Assembly (NCBI GenBank): GCA_017644325.1
Contig: JAEPLS010000001.1
Coordinates: 930,001-994,000, forward strand
DNA length: 64,000 bases
Direction: 5' to 3'
Source: Prochlorococcus marinus CUG1438
Lineage (GTDB): Bacteria > Cyanobacteriota > Cyanobacteriia > PCC-6307 > Cyanobiaceae
Within the stretch, counting starts at the first letter, position 1; the number at the start of each line of letters is the position of its first letter. Below are positions 36,771 through 44,229 of this stretch, one piece after another. Below the pieces are notes generated by a model. It made no database searches. It worked only from the letters and a program-made list of their open reading frames with translations, and was not told the origin of the DNA. A program made the translations under genes and the position numbers.

Positions 36771-36793
36771 AAAAAAGGGCGTTAGCCTCGCCC
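36771..36793 (-). terminator. Hairpin and T-run abutting the pseudogene start
   Basis: On the minus strand GGGCG...CGCCC (36777-36793) is followed by six T at 36771-36776, one base upstream of the ATG at 36767-36769. It may end a short upstream RNA or act as a leader attenuator. Confidence 0.5.
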
Positions 36794-37073
36794 CAATAAA
36801 AAGCAGGATAATCCCCATCACCCAGCCTTTTTAAGATCTTAGCACTATATATGGTGTTTGTAAGTATTTAAAATTACCTATTGATGGGGTTGTTTCTTTC
36901 TATTTAATTTGTCATTATAAGAGTCCCCATCACCTAGGCTCGTAAGAGTCTTTTTTTTCGTTTTTTTTCTTTCTACTTTTTCCTTCTAGGCTTAATCCCT
37001 TTTTAATTAGTATTTAAAGACTTTTTATTTAATTTTTGAATTTGAAGATTAATAATTAAGAAAAATTTTATTC
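36794..37073. other. Gene-free stretch with repeated CCCCATC elements
   Basis: Two similar elements, TCCCCATCACCCAGCC (36812-36827) and TCCCCATCACCTAGGCT (36924-36940), flank an inverted GATGGGG (36883-36889) that could pair with either. No credible ORF. Possibly a minus-strand leader RNA ending at the hairpin at 36777. Confidence 0.5.
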
Positions 37074-37388
37074 ATGCAAACTTACATCATACACTGGCAA
37101 TTTCCAGATCAAGAAAGTCATATGCAAGGGGCCGAAGCTTTTGCGGATTTTGTTGAGGGAGGATGCGTAGGTGATGAATTTGATGGGTTTAAAGTTCTTA
37201 ATCGAGTAGTAAATCCTGAAGGAGCTAATGGTTGGGCAATAGTGGAATCTTCAAACCATCAGAACATTTGGAAATGGAGTAGTATCTGGGTCGATAATTT
37301 TGGGGTAGAAATTGAAGTTACACCAGTATTAACGGATAAAGAATTTCTTTCTGTACACAAAGAAATTGCGGCGGCCTCTAACCAATAG
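37074..37388 (+). CDS. DUF3303-family protein
   Basis: A soluble 104-residue protein (MQTYIIHWQFPDQESHMQGA, GWAIVESSNHQNIWKWSSIWVDNFGVEIEVTPVL). The pattern matches DUF3303, a small ferredoxin-like cyanobacterial family of unknown function. Confidence 0.85.
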   Translation: MQTYIIHWQFPDQESHMQGAEAFADFVEGGCVGDEFDGFKVLNRVVNPEGANGWAIVESSNHQNIWKWSSIWVDNFGVEIEVTPVLTDKEFLSVHKEIAAASNQ

Positions 37389-37446
37389 TTAATCTTTTTT
37401 GTGTTTTACTGTTGATCTAAAATAAAAAGGGTGGTAATAAATTTTA

Positions 37447-37604
37447 ATGGAAAAATTTTCTTCTGAAGAAATAGAAAGTCAATACAATTTAATAAAAATG
37501 CTTTAGCTGAAAGGGAGAAGTATAGAGGTGCCATTAATGCAATCAAGAAGGATATTGAATAACTGCCTGTAGAGCTTAAAAAAAACTTGTGTAAGAAAAT
37601 ATAA
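37447..37604 (+). pseudogene. Small gene with frameshift and nonsense changes
   Basis: The reading MEKFSSEEIESQYNLIK breaks at an A5 run (about 37490-37496). Adding one A restores NALAEREKYRGAINAIKKDIE. A TAA then interrupts, but the frame continues LPVELKKNLCKKI before the next stop. The simplest reading is an approximately 53-residue helical protein with one lost base and one CAA-to-TAA change. Confidence 0.5.
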
Positions 37605-37678
37605 TCTTTTGAATGAGACTTAAATGGCATTCATCATGAACTTTAATTTTAAAGATTAGTAATAGCCACTCTAGTAAA

Positions 37679-37843
37679 CTATCCGAGAGAGTCTAAATCT
37701 CTACGATAGTGAACTGTATTTACCTCATCTTGTGGGGCTTTCTGTTCTCTCATTAAATCTGCAATTGTTGGATAATCTTTTGTATTATCGAGATCTCTTG
37801 CATTTTTATCTTGAATTGAGAATGGTGATCTTTTTAAATTCAT
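37679..37843 (-). CDS. 54-residue soluble protein
   Basis: MNLKRSPFSIQDKNARDLDN and onward, ending VNTVHYRRDLDSLG. No known family. It starts 11 bp after the next upstream minus-strand gene. Confidence 0.6.
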   Translation of the reverse strand: MNLKRSPFSIQDKNARDLDNTKDYPTIADLMREQKAPQDEVNTVHYRRDLDSLG

Positions 37844-37854
37844 AATTAATTTCC

Positions 37855-38040
37855 TCAAAATTTTTGTTGGATTCTGATTACAGATCCTGGATTGTCATGT
37901 ACGTAAGAGTTGAATTCTTTCGCAAGCATTAGGCAATCGTATGCATCGCGTGCGTAGAAGCCAACTTCATGTGTCTTATTTGATGAATCTTTGTAACTCA
38001 ACACATATTTATTACAAGATTTGATCGGAGTCGAAGGCAT
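37855..38040 (-). CDS. 61-residue conserved hypothetical protein
   Basis: MPSTPIKSCNKYVLSYKDSS ... GFYARDAYDCLMLAKEFNSYVHDNPGSVIRIQQKF. A small alpha/beta protein with two cysteines, of a type widespread in Prochlorococcus. Function unknown. Confidence 0.65.
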   Translation of the reverse strand: MPSTPIKSCNKYVLSYKDSSNKTHEVGFYARDAYDCLMLAKEFNSYVHDNPGSVIRIQQKF

Positions 38041-38287
38041 TTAATTTATTTCTGATACTACTAATTTCTAACTATTCATGGTCATCAACCGACTAATAAA
38101 AATGTACGGTTTAAGGCACAAACATATACGGATAGAGGACCAACAACTAAATTTAAAAATTAATATAATGATTTAGTGTTTTGCTAATAGAGAGATAATC
38201 TTTCCTTTACTTCTAATATTATTTTAATTTTAGCTTGTTTTTGTAGGCAACTTCCTCTTAGAGACTATTGCTTTGTAAACATTTCAG

Positions 38288-38452
38288 TTATCTAGCAAAA
38301 TTAGAGTGTTCGAAATTATAAATATATTTTTCTCCATCATCATCACCATCGTCATCATCATGGAAAGAAGAGATTAATACATAAACTCCTCCAAGCCCGA
38401 GTAACATAGATAAATAGAGAATTGGATCTGTCATAAACCAATTTTGAAACAT
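38288..38452 (-). CDS. Small membrane protein with Asp-rich segment
   Basis: 54 residues: a helix MTDPILYLSMLLGLGGVYVL then HDDDDGDDDGEKYIYNFEH. The His/Asp-rich stretch could bind cations. Unknown. Confidence 0.6.
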   Translation of the reverse strand: MFQNWFMTDPILYLSMLLGLGGVYVLISSFHDDDDGDDDGEKYIYNFEHSNFAR

Positions 38453-38625
38453 TCAAATCTAATTTGAGGAAGCTTTTCAATATCTATATTTTCTTTTAAT
38501 TATTAAGATGAAAAACTTTCTATGATCAAGAAAATGTTTTTTTATTTGAGAAAACTCAAAGTAGATCTAAAATATGGAAAATTCGCAGTTTATTTTAACT
38601 TAGTTTCTAAAAGATTTTTAAATCA

Positions 38626-39264
38626 ATGTGCGGAAGATTTGAGCTGAATACAAAATTTGAGAAGTTGCCAAAGGTTTTGAAACAAGAATATCCAAGTGGA
38701 CTGGATTCTAAATACGAGACTCAAAATCTAATAAGACCTAATGATCCTGTGCTTGTAATTAAAAACGAAGGAAGAATTAAAACTACTTTTATGATATGGG
38801 GCTTTGTTTCCCCTTGGGCTAAAACCCCATTTGATAAAGAGAGGCCAAGACCATTTAATGCAAGATCAGAATCTGTAGAAGAAAAAAAATTATTTAGTGG
38901 AAGTTGGAAACATAAAAGGTGCCTAATACCTGCGAGTGGTTTTTTTGAAAAAAAATATCGTATCCGAAAAGCGAACTATGAGACTTTTTGGTTGGGAGGA
39001 ATTTGGAGTAAATGGACCTCACTAGATGGAGCAGAACTTGAGAGTTGCTGTATTTTAACAACTGAACCGAATGAATTAGTTAAACCTTTACATCACCGCA
39101 TGCCTGTAATTATTCCTAATGGATACGAGGAGCAATGGACAGAGCAAGTTAAAGATTCTAGGAAATTAAAAGGATTACTTCCAATAATGATGGGTTGGCC
39201 TTCTGATGGTTGGATAGTAGAAGATATTGGGAGGGGGGGAACTGATCAAATGAGTTTGTTTTAA
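38626..39264 (+). CDS. SRAP-family abasic-site protein (YedK/HMCES)
   Basis: A 212-residue SOS-response-associated peptidase family protein. Cys2 (MCGRF) is the residue that crosslinks to abasic DNA. RPFNARSES, ASGFFE and LHHRMPVII supply the other conserved active-site Asn, Glu and His. It protects single-stranded DNA abasic sites. The start is the ATG that exposes Cys2. Confidence 0.94.
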   Translation: MCGRFELNTKFEKLPKVLKQEYPSGLDSKYETQNLIRPNDPVLVIKNEGRIKTTFMIWGFVSPWAKTPFDKERPRPFNARSESVEEKKLFSGSWKHKRCLIPASGFFEKKYRIRKANYETFWLGGIWSKWTSLDGAELESCCILTTEPNELVKPLHHRMPVIIPNGYEEQWTEQVKDSRKLKGLLPIMMGWPSDGWIVEDIGRGGTDQMSLF

Positions 39265-39595
39265 ATGTTTAGCATGTTCATAAATTAAGTTCTTCAGGGG
39301 TTTTTCATGACTGTTCATTCACTAATCATCTAGAGTTTTCTCCTTTTAACGAGGACTTTAAGCTAAGACCATTTTGAAATCTTTATGATTTTGAGGCCAC
39401 TTGAAAATTCCCTTTCACAGAAGGAAATGTTATCCCATAAAAACAATCTGGAAACTCTTTTGAAAATTTTTTGTAAAGTTTGTGAAATCAGGATTCCAAG
39501 CTGCAACCTTGTGATCTGTAAGAAATAGTAACTGTAGAATAAATTATTAATTCAATTATTAATAGGTTATATTAAAAATCAATTTGGGAATAATT
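39265..39595. other. Gene-free stretch with a possible decayed tRNA remnant
   Basis: 331 bp without a credible ORF. At 39491-39516 the sequence GGATTCCAAGCTGCAACCTT resembles the T-arm part of the tRNA-Pro fragments found further right (GGATTCGAACCTGCGACCT), with several mismatches. It may be an old attachment remnant or chance. Confidence 0.4.
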
Positions 39596-40213
39596 ATGAA
39601 TTTAAAAATAATTAGGGAATCAATTTTGATTGCAGTTTTAATTTTTCCACAATATTTAGTTTCAGTTAAATCATCTCATCTTAATAAATTTGAATTTAAT
39701 GATATTTCAGATCAATTATTAATTTCTGGTTGGAATCCATCATCAGATAAAAATAGAAAAGATAAAAAAGCTAGTGATAAGACTTTAAGGGCATTAAATA
39801 AGTTCAAAAAAATATCCTCTTTGAAACCTTACTTTAAAAAAGCAAGAGGGTTTGCGGTTTTCCCAAATGTAGGGAAAGGGGGTATTGGTATAGGAGGGGC
39901 TAGAGGGAAAGGTGAGGTCTTTGAAAAAGGCGATGTTATTGGTTCAACTACCCTAACGCAGGTATCTATTGGTTTTCAACTAGGTGGACAAGCATTTAGT
40001 CAGATTATCTTTTTCAAAGATAAGAAATCCCTTGAAAGGTTTACAGAAGGTAATTTTGAATTTGGAGCTTCTGCAAGCGCAGCTTTAATTTCAGAGGGAG
40101 CTATTGCATCCGCTGATTATAGTGACGGAGTTGCAGTTCTTACATTTTCAAAAGGTGGACTTATGTATGAAGCAAGCATTGGAGGACAAAAGTTTAGCTT
40201 TGAAGAATACTAA
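39596..40213 (+). CDS. Exported SYLF (YSC84-like) lipid-binding domain protein
   Basis: 205 residues from the ATG at 39596, with a signal peptide (residues 1-25). The SYLF domain is clear: KARGFAVFPNVGKGGIGIGGARGKGEVFEKGDVIG, VSIGFQLGGQAFSQIIFFKDKKSLERF, FEFGASASAALISEGA, GGLMYEASIGGQKF. SYLF domains bind phosphoinositides in eukaryotes; the bacterial role is unclear. Confidence 0.9.
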   Translation: MNLKIIRESILIAVLIFPQYLVSVKSSHLNKFEFNDISDQLLISGWNPSSDKNRKDKKASDKTLRALNKFKKISSLKPYFKKARGFAVFPNVGKGGIGIGGARGKGEVFEKGDVIGSTTLTQVSIGFQLGGQAFSQIIFFKDKKSLERFTEGNFEFGASASAALISEGAIASADYSDGVAVLTFSKGGLMYEASIGGQKFSFEEY

Positions 40214-40256
40214 TAATAAATACATCCTATTTTTATTTAAAAAAACTATCGAAAAA

Positions 40257-40346
40257 TTATTTTTTTCTCTTTTTTTTTAGAGTTAAATACAAATTTGTAT
40301 AAGCTGCAATTACAAGCAAAATTAAAAGAAAGGTATTTATATTCAT
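40257..40346 (-). CDS. 29-residue membrane peptide
   Basis: MNINTFLLILLVIAAYTNLY then LTLKKKRKK: one helix with a strongly basic C-terminus. Plausible but very short. Confidence 0.35.
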   Translation of the reverse strand: MNINTFLLILLVIAAYTNLYLTLKKKRKK

Positions 40347-40353
40347 TGATTAT

Positions 40354-40548
40354 TTGTATCCAAGATTAATCTTACTCTTTAGAAAAACATTTAAAAATAA
40401 ATTTTCATCTTCTTTTTGGTTTGGAATATTATTAGGATCTTTGGTTTACGAAAGAATCATTGCATCTCTAAATTTTTTAAGAATTAGTATTAAAAATTTA
40501 TATCAAACAAATTTGTTTTTTATACTTGATATCTGTATTTCCATTTAA
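40354..40548 (+). CDS. Possible small membrane protein
   Basis: A 64-residue frame beginning at a TTG (MYPRLILLFRKTFKNKFSSS), with two weakly hydrophobic stretches. No ATG and no ribosome site stand out, so it may not be translated. Confidence 0.3.
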   Translation: MYPRLILLFRKTFKNKFSSSFWFGILLGSLVYERIIASLNFLRISIKNLYQTNLFFILDICISI

Positions 40549-40599
40549 CTGCAAATTATTGATTCTTTTTTAAAATAAATAGAAGGTAACTTTGAGGAA

Positions 40600-41322
40600 A
40601 TGGCTACAAGAATAAATAAATATTTAAGTGAAGTCGGTTACTGTTCTAGAAGGGGCGCAGATAGATTAATTGAAGAGGGCAAAGTAACCATTAATGGGAA
40701 AGTTTCTGAAATTGGTGCCAAGGTGGATGCAGGTGATTATGTAGAAGTTGAAGGTAAAAAAATAGCAAAATCAGAAAGAAAAAAAAACAAATATTTAATC
40801 TTTAATAAACCAGTTGGAATTGTTTGCACCACAGATCGAAGAGTAGAATCTGAAAATATCATTGATTTTATTAAATACCCTAAAAGAATCTTTCCCATTG
40901 GAAGATTGGATAAGCTGAGCGAGGGATTAATTTTCTTAACTGACGATGGAGATATCGTAAATAAAATACTCAGAGCAAGAAATAATCATGAAAAAGAATA
41001 CGTGGTAAGCGTTAATCGTCCAATTAATAAAAGTTTTATTAAAAGCATGAGTAATGGGATCGAAATATTAGATACCATAACTAAAAATTGTTTGGTAGAA
41101 CAACTAGGGCCCAAAACATTTAAAATCGTTCTTACTCAAGGACTTAACCGTCAGATTAGAAGAATGTGTGAGACCTTAGGTTACAGAGTTAAATCATTAA
41201 AGCGTGTAAGAATTATGAATATTAAGTTAGACATCCCAATAGGAAAATATCGAGAATTCACCAAAAAAGAACTCTCAGAATTGAATGAATTACTTGAAAA
41301 TTCTTCAAAAATATCTGACTAA
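40600..41322 (+). CDS. rluF: 23S rRNA pseudouridine synthase, RluF-like
   Basis: A 240-residue RsuA-family pseudouridine synthase: an N-terminal S4 domain (TRINKYLSEVGYCSRRGADRLIEEGKVTING), the catalytic Asp in FPIGRLDKLSEGLIFLT, and DGDIVNKILRARNNHEKEYVVSVNRPI, QGLNRQIRRMCETLGY. The RARNNHEKEY and LTQGLNRQIRRMCE segments point to the RluF branch (23S position 2604) rather than RsuA or RluB. Confidence 0.85.
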   Translation: MATRINKYLSEVGYCSRRGADRLIEEGKVTINGKVSEIGAKVDAGDYVEVEGKKIAKSERKKNKYLIFNKPVGIVCTTDRRVESENIIDFIKYPKRIFPIGRLDKLSEGLIFLTDDGDIVNKILRARNNHEKEYVVSVNRPINKSFIKSMSNGIEILDTITKNCLVEQLGPKTFKIVLTQGLNRQIRRMCETLGYRVKSLKRVRIMNIKLDIPIGKYREFTKKELSELNELLENSSKISD

Positions 41323-41367
41323 TCAATAATTTTCTCAAACCCAGTTAATAAATTAAGTTCGTCGCTT

Positions 41368-41385
41368 TTTACCGCCTTCGGTAAA
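41368..41385. other. Perfect short hairpin
   Basis: TTTACCG-CCTT-CGGTAAA, a 7-bp stem with a tetraloop, 46 bp after rluF. There is no T-run, so it is at best a weak terminator or an RNA stability hairpin. Confidence 0.5.
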
Positions 41386-41515
41386 GACAGATTTTGGCAA
41401 AAAAAAGAAAGTCAGGAAAATTTTTAGAATAAATTAAGGGGTTATTTACATTGCAGTTAAAGAACTTGAATATTTTTAAAATGAAATGGTTGAAGTTGGC
41501 ATCATTGAAAAATGC

Positions 41516-41621
41516 CTAGCCAAAATAAAAAGCAAATGCAGTTACAACAAAGGCAGCATATTGAAGCCAATGAGTTCCATACTTATCTATCCCATTTTTG
41601 TTAAAAATCAGGATTACTCAT
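41516..41621 (-). pseudogene. Small membrane protein gene split by a one-base insertion
   Basis: The ATG at 41619-41621, directly after the Hli stop, gives MSNPDF then TAA. Deleting one T from the T5 run restores MSNPDFNKNGIDKYGTHWLQ continuing YAAFVVTAFAFYFG, a 34-residue protein with one helix. It is either a real frameshift or a sequencing error. It would be the second gene after the Hli gene. Confidence 0.5.
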
Positions 41622-41876
41622 TTAAAGGATTGGATATGCTATCCATCCAAATAAGGTGTAGTTGATAATGACAGCCATGAAACCTATCATTGCAAGCCTC
41701 CCATTTGTTCTTTCCGCAATAAACCAATAGGTATTTGGCCATTCAAAATCTCCCCCCGTATTGGATATTTGATCATCTGAAATTGGGTTTACTCGACTAG
41801 TATTGTCCTGATCGAGATAATAATTACTATCAGGATAAAAGCTTTCGCTTGAAAAATTATCTTTAAATTTACTCAT
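41622..41876 (-). CDS. hli: High-light-inducible protein, 84 residues
   Basis: A long polar N-terminus (SKFKDNFSSESFYPDSNYYL) precedes the Hli helix, WPNTYWFIAERTNGRLAMIG followed by FMAVIINYTLFGWIAYPIL. The ExxNGR motif is intact. It is separate from the operon at 21.7-22.3 kb and closest to the 42-residue copy there. Confidence 0.9.
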   Translation of the reverse strand: MSKFKDNFSSESFYPDSNYYLDQDNTSRVNPISDDQISNTGGDFEWPNTYWFIAERTNGRLAMIGFMAVIINYTLFGWIAYPIL

Positions 41877-41936
41877 GTAATCGAATTATTAACTTAATAT
41901 ATCTTAAAAAATAAAAAGGCTAAATAGGTTAAAAAG

Positions 41937-42062
41937 CTATTTATTATTTCGACTATTTGAGAGGAACTGAACCAACAAAATAAGTTCTCTTTCTTCAGCA
42001 TTCTTTGGCGCTATTGAAGCTATGGATACTAATGCAAGTGATGTAAGACTTTTTTCTAACAT
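41937..42062 (-). CDS. 41-residue hypothetical peptide
   Basis: MLEKSLTSLALVSIASIAPK then NAEERELILLVQFLSNSRNNK. The frame is open upstream to 42122, but the ATG at 42060-42062 gives a more usual protein. Weak evidence. Confidence 0.4.
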   Translation of the reverse strand: MLEKSLTSLALVSIASIAPKNAEERELILLVQFLSNSRNNK

Positions 42063-42182
42063 AAAAAAATAATTTACATGAAAGAAATGCCAAATAATTT
42101 TTCTAAGGACTCTTTTAGACACAATTCATATTGTTATTATTTATTCAGTCTTAATTATTTGTCCATTATTTTCAAATTGAAA

Positions 42183-42773
42183 TTAATAATGAATAGAGGT
42201 TAGTTCTTTTTCGATCGAGTATAAAAATCCTCTTAAATTTCCCAAGATTAAAGCAATTAAATATAAGTTTATTTTTACCCCATATAAGTCAATGCTTCTA
42301 TATTCCCCTACAGAAATAATCAAAAATCCAACAAATGAAATTGTTAGAAAGATAACAATTTCATTTAAAGATTTTAAATTAAGACCTTTTAAATTATTAA
42401 ATAAACCGTAAAAAGAGATAAAAGTAATTGAATATCCGACTAATGAAAGTAAGAATAAGCCATCTGGCATAGATTCATTATTAAATCCTGAAATTAAAAT
42501 AAAAAACCAATGAGGTAAGAATATAAATCTTGAAAAAATTCTTACATATTTTGCCTTTTTGTGTTCTGAATTTATAATTTTTTTGTTTTGCTTAATTAAT
42601 TTTTCTAATTCAGGATCATCAGCTTGATCATCTGGATACAAGTTTGAAAGACGTCCATCTGTATGTTTATAAGTATCAAAATAGTATGGTTCATCAAACA
42701 AATCAGTATGTTGATAAAAATACCAACCACCAATACCTTCTTTTTTATAGTCAATACTTTTTCTAATAAACAA
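42183..42773 (-). CDS. Hypothetical membrane protein
   Basis: A 196-residue protein. A soluble N-terminus (WYFYQHTDLFDEPYYFDTYK and onward) is followed by about four helices from residue 80. No family recognised. Confidence 0.65.
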   Translation of the reverse strand: MFIRKSIDYKKEGIGGWYFYQHTDLFDEPYYFDTYKHTDGRLSNLYPDDQADDPELEKLIKQNKKIINSEHKKAKYVRIFSRFIFLPHWFFILISGFNNESMPDGLFLLSLVGYSITFISFYGLFNNLKGLNLKSLNEIVIFLTISFVGFLIISVGEYRSIDLYGVKINLYLIALILGNLRGFLYSIEKELTSIHY

Positions 42774-42931
42774 ATCTAAATATTGTAAATTTAATAACTA
42801 TGTTAGTTTAAGTTAGATTCTGATTGATTTTCTGAGAACTTGAATTACTCTGTAAAATAAAAACTTTTCAAATTTATAAAAAACTTTTTCGTGTACTTTT
42901 TGGGTGCAAACTTTTTTTCTATTATTAATTT

Positions 42932-43180
42932 ATGGAGAAGTTCACTTTAATAAATAAAGACAGATCAAGGATAAAAGTCTTTGCACCATTTGAAGATATT
43001 TCCAAGCCTTCTCCAAGTATCGATGCAATGATGATTAGTTATGGCTGTGTTTATAATAGAAGTAGCAAACCAGTTATGAAAGGTAGCAGAGTAGAAACTA
43101 TTGAAGCTGCAAGAAAAGAATATGAAGAATTATTGAAAGAAGGTTGGAAGAAGACTTCATTATTTAGGAGTTACTTTTAA
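42932..43180 (+). CDS. DUF1651-like protein, intact paralogue
   Basis: An 82-residue soluble protein (MEKFTLINKDRSRIKVFAPF ... VETIEAARKEYEELLKEGWKKTSLFRSYF). The A-x-x-x-Y-x-x-L-x-x-x-GW pattern resembles DUF1651. It is the intact form of the broken gene at 36521-36769. Its stop overlaps the next ATG (TAATG). Confidence 0.8.
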   Translation: MEKFTLINKDRSRIKVFAPFEDISKPSPSIDAMMISYGCVYNRSSKPVMKGSRVETIEAARKEYEELLKEGWKKTSLFRSYF

Positions 43181-43287
43181 TGACTCATATCTATGGCATG
43201 GCAATTACTTATGGAGTTGTTAGTTTGTTATTACTTGGTGGTTTTGCTTATTTAACCTTCGAAATTAAAATGACCTCTAAAAAATGA
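43180..43287 (+). CDS. 35-residue membrane peptide
   Basis: MTHIYGMAITYGVVSLLLLG followed by GFAYLTFEIKMTSKK. It is coupled by TAATG to the gene before and ATGA to the gene after, so it belongs to a three-gene operon. Confidence 0.65.
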   Translation: MTHIYGMAITYGVVSLLLLGGFAYLTFEIKMTSKK

Positions 43288-43379
43288 TTGGAAGCTTGCC
43301 CAAATTAATTGCTATACTTATAGTCTTGCTCCTTGTGGGGAGCACTTTTATTGGTGGAATTATTTATTTTGTTAGATAA
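43284..43379 (+). CDS. 31-residue membrane peptide
   Basis: MIGSLPKLIAILIVLLLVGS followed by TFIGGIIYFVR. One helix. Third gene of the coupled operon. Confidence 0.6.
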   Translation: MIGSLPKLIAILIVLLLVGSTFIGGIIYFVR

Positions 43380-43397
43380 AAAAGTAGCTGTTTTTGA

Positions 43398-43565
43398 TTA
43401 TGAAAAATTTAAAGGGTAATCAATATTTTTTGGTTCTAAATGTTTCATATAGCAAGCTGTTGAGCAGTCGACTCCTTCACTATTGATACTGCAAGAGGTT
43501 ATACATTCAAAGAAGCTTTCTAAAGCATCTGATTCTTTCATATTTGTATAAATTTCTTTTTTCAT
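43398..43565 (-). CDS. Small Cys-containing protein, intact paralogue
   Basis: A 55-residue protein (MKKEIYTNMKESDALESFFE, CITSCSINSEGVDCSTACYM, KHLEPKNIDYPLNFS) with four cysteines in a C-x3-C...C-x3-C pattern, suggesting a disulfide hairpin or metal site. Paralogue of 36275-36460. Confidence 0.75.
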   Translation of the reverse strand: MKKEIYTNMKESDALESFFECITSCSINSEGVDCSTACYMKHLEPKNIDYPLNFS

Positions 43566-43588
43566 TGTTAATCCTCAAATCTAAAGTT

Positions 43589-43618
43589 TATCTAGCAATT
43601 TCTTCTAAATAGTGTCAA
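43589..43618 (-). promoter_or_regulatory. Promoter of the Cys-containing protein gene
   Basis: On the minus strand TTGACA (43613-43618), an 18-bp spacer and TAGATA (43589-43594), matching the copy at 36465-36494 in sequence and spacing. Confidence 0.55.
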
Positions 43619-43621
43619 ATT

Positions 43622-43783
43622 TTAGGTAAAGTACCTATTCGCACATTTTTTGAAAAAAAAACTATTGATATATATATCGTTTAATTTTAAATAAATTCCT
43701 AACAATCCTAATGTTGCTGTACCTAATCCAATAACCGTAATTTGTTGATTAAGCCATAGCCCCTGAAGATATTCCGTTAAAGG
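43622..43783 (-). pseudogene. In-frame continuation of the 49-residue gene past a TAA
   Basis: Directly after the stop of 43784-43933 the same frame stays open for 53 codons and encodes a helix (NQQITVIGLGTATLGLLGIYL). It has no start of its own, so it may be the lost C-terminal half of a nonsense-split gene. Confidence 0.35.
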
Positions 43784-43933
43784 TTAATAAGCAAAATGGT
43801 GAGTTTTATACATTTTCCTATAATCATTATGCAATCTTTCAGTTACTAATTTTCTTCTTTTCATTGCATCTATAATTAAATCCATCTTGTTAAATTTTCG
43901 ATTGAGAATAGTGAAAGGGGTTGTAAGTTTCAT
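43784..43933 (-). CDS. 49-residue basic protein
   Basis: MKLTTPFTILNRKFNKMDLI and onward, ending YKTHHFAY. It has a strong ribosome site (GGAGGTTTT directly before ATG) identical to that of the gene at 43972-44154. Confidence 0.6.
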   Translation of the reverse strand: MKLTTPFTILNRKFNKMDLIIDAMKRRKLVTERLHNDYRKMYKTHHFAY

Positions 43934-43971
43934 AAAACCTCCTTATTTAAAAAAGACTAAAAATTAAAAAC

Positions 43972-44154
43972 TCAGTCACAGTAAATTAAACAATTTTGAT
44001 TTGTTGGATGTTCTCTACATTCTTTTTCCCAAAAGTTTTGAAACTCAGGAGTACATTTTTCAAGCTCTTTTGGAGTTTCATTAAGATTTAAACCTGCATA
44101 ATTAAATGCAGTTAAGTATCTTGGAAAAATATTGAATTGATTGAATAGTTTCAT
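43972..44154 (-). CDS. 60-residue hypothetical protein
   Basis: MKLFNQFNIFPRYLTAFNYA ... CTPEFQNFWEKECREHPTNQNCLIYCD, with four cysteines toward the C-terminus. It has the same GGAGGTTTTATGAAACT start as the next gene downstream. Confidence 0.6.
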   Translation of the reverse strand: MKLFNQFNIFPRYLTAFNYAGLNLNETPKELEKCTPEFQNFWEKECREHPTNQNCLIYCD

Positions 44155-44207
44155 AAAACCTCCTAGATCTATACCTATATTGTCCTCCTTTTGACTTGAA
44201 ATTCATA

Positions 44208-44221
44208 GGGTATTAATACCC
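44208..44221. promoter_or_regulatory. 14-bp perfect palindrome
   Basis: GGGTATTAATACCC lies 54 bp upstream of the 60-residue gene and just before the plus-strand leader at 44230-44370. It could be an operator for one or both directions. Confidence 0.45.
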
Positions 44222-44229
44222 GAGTATTA

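Noticed and set aside
37406-37630. Minus-strand 74-residue protein
   Set aside because: It mirrors the plus-strand broken gene at 37447-37604, has no family resemblance, and its composition is that of an antisense frame.
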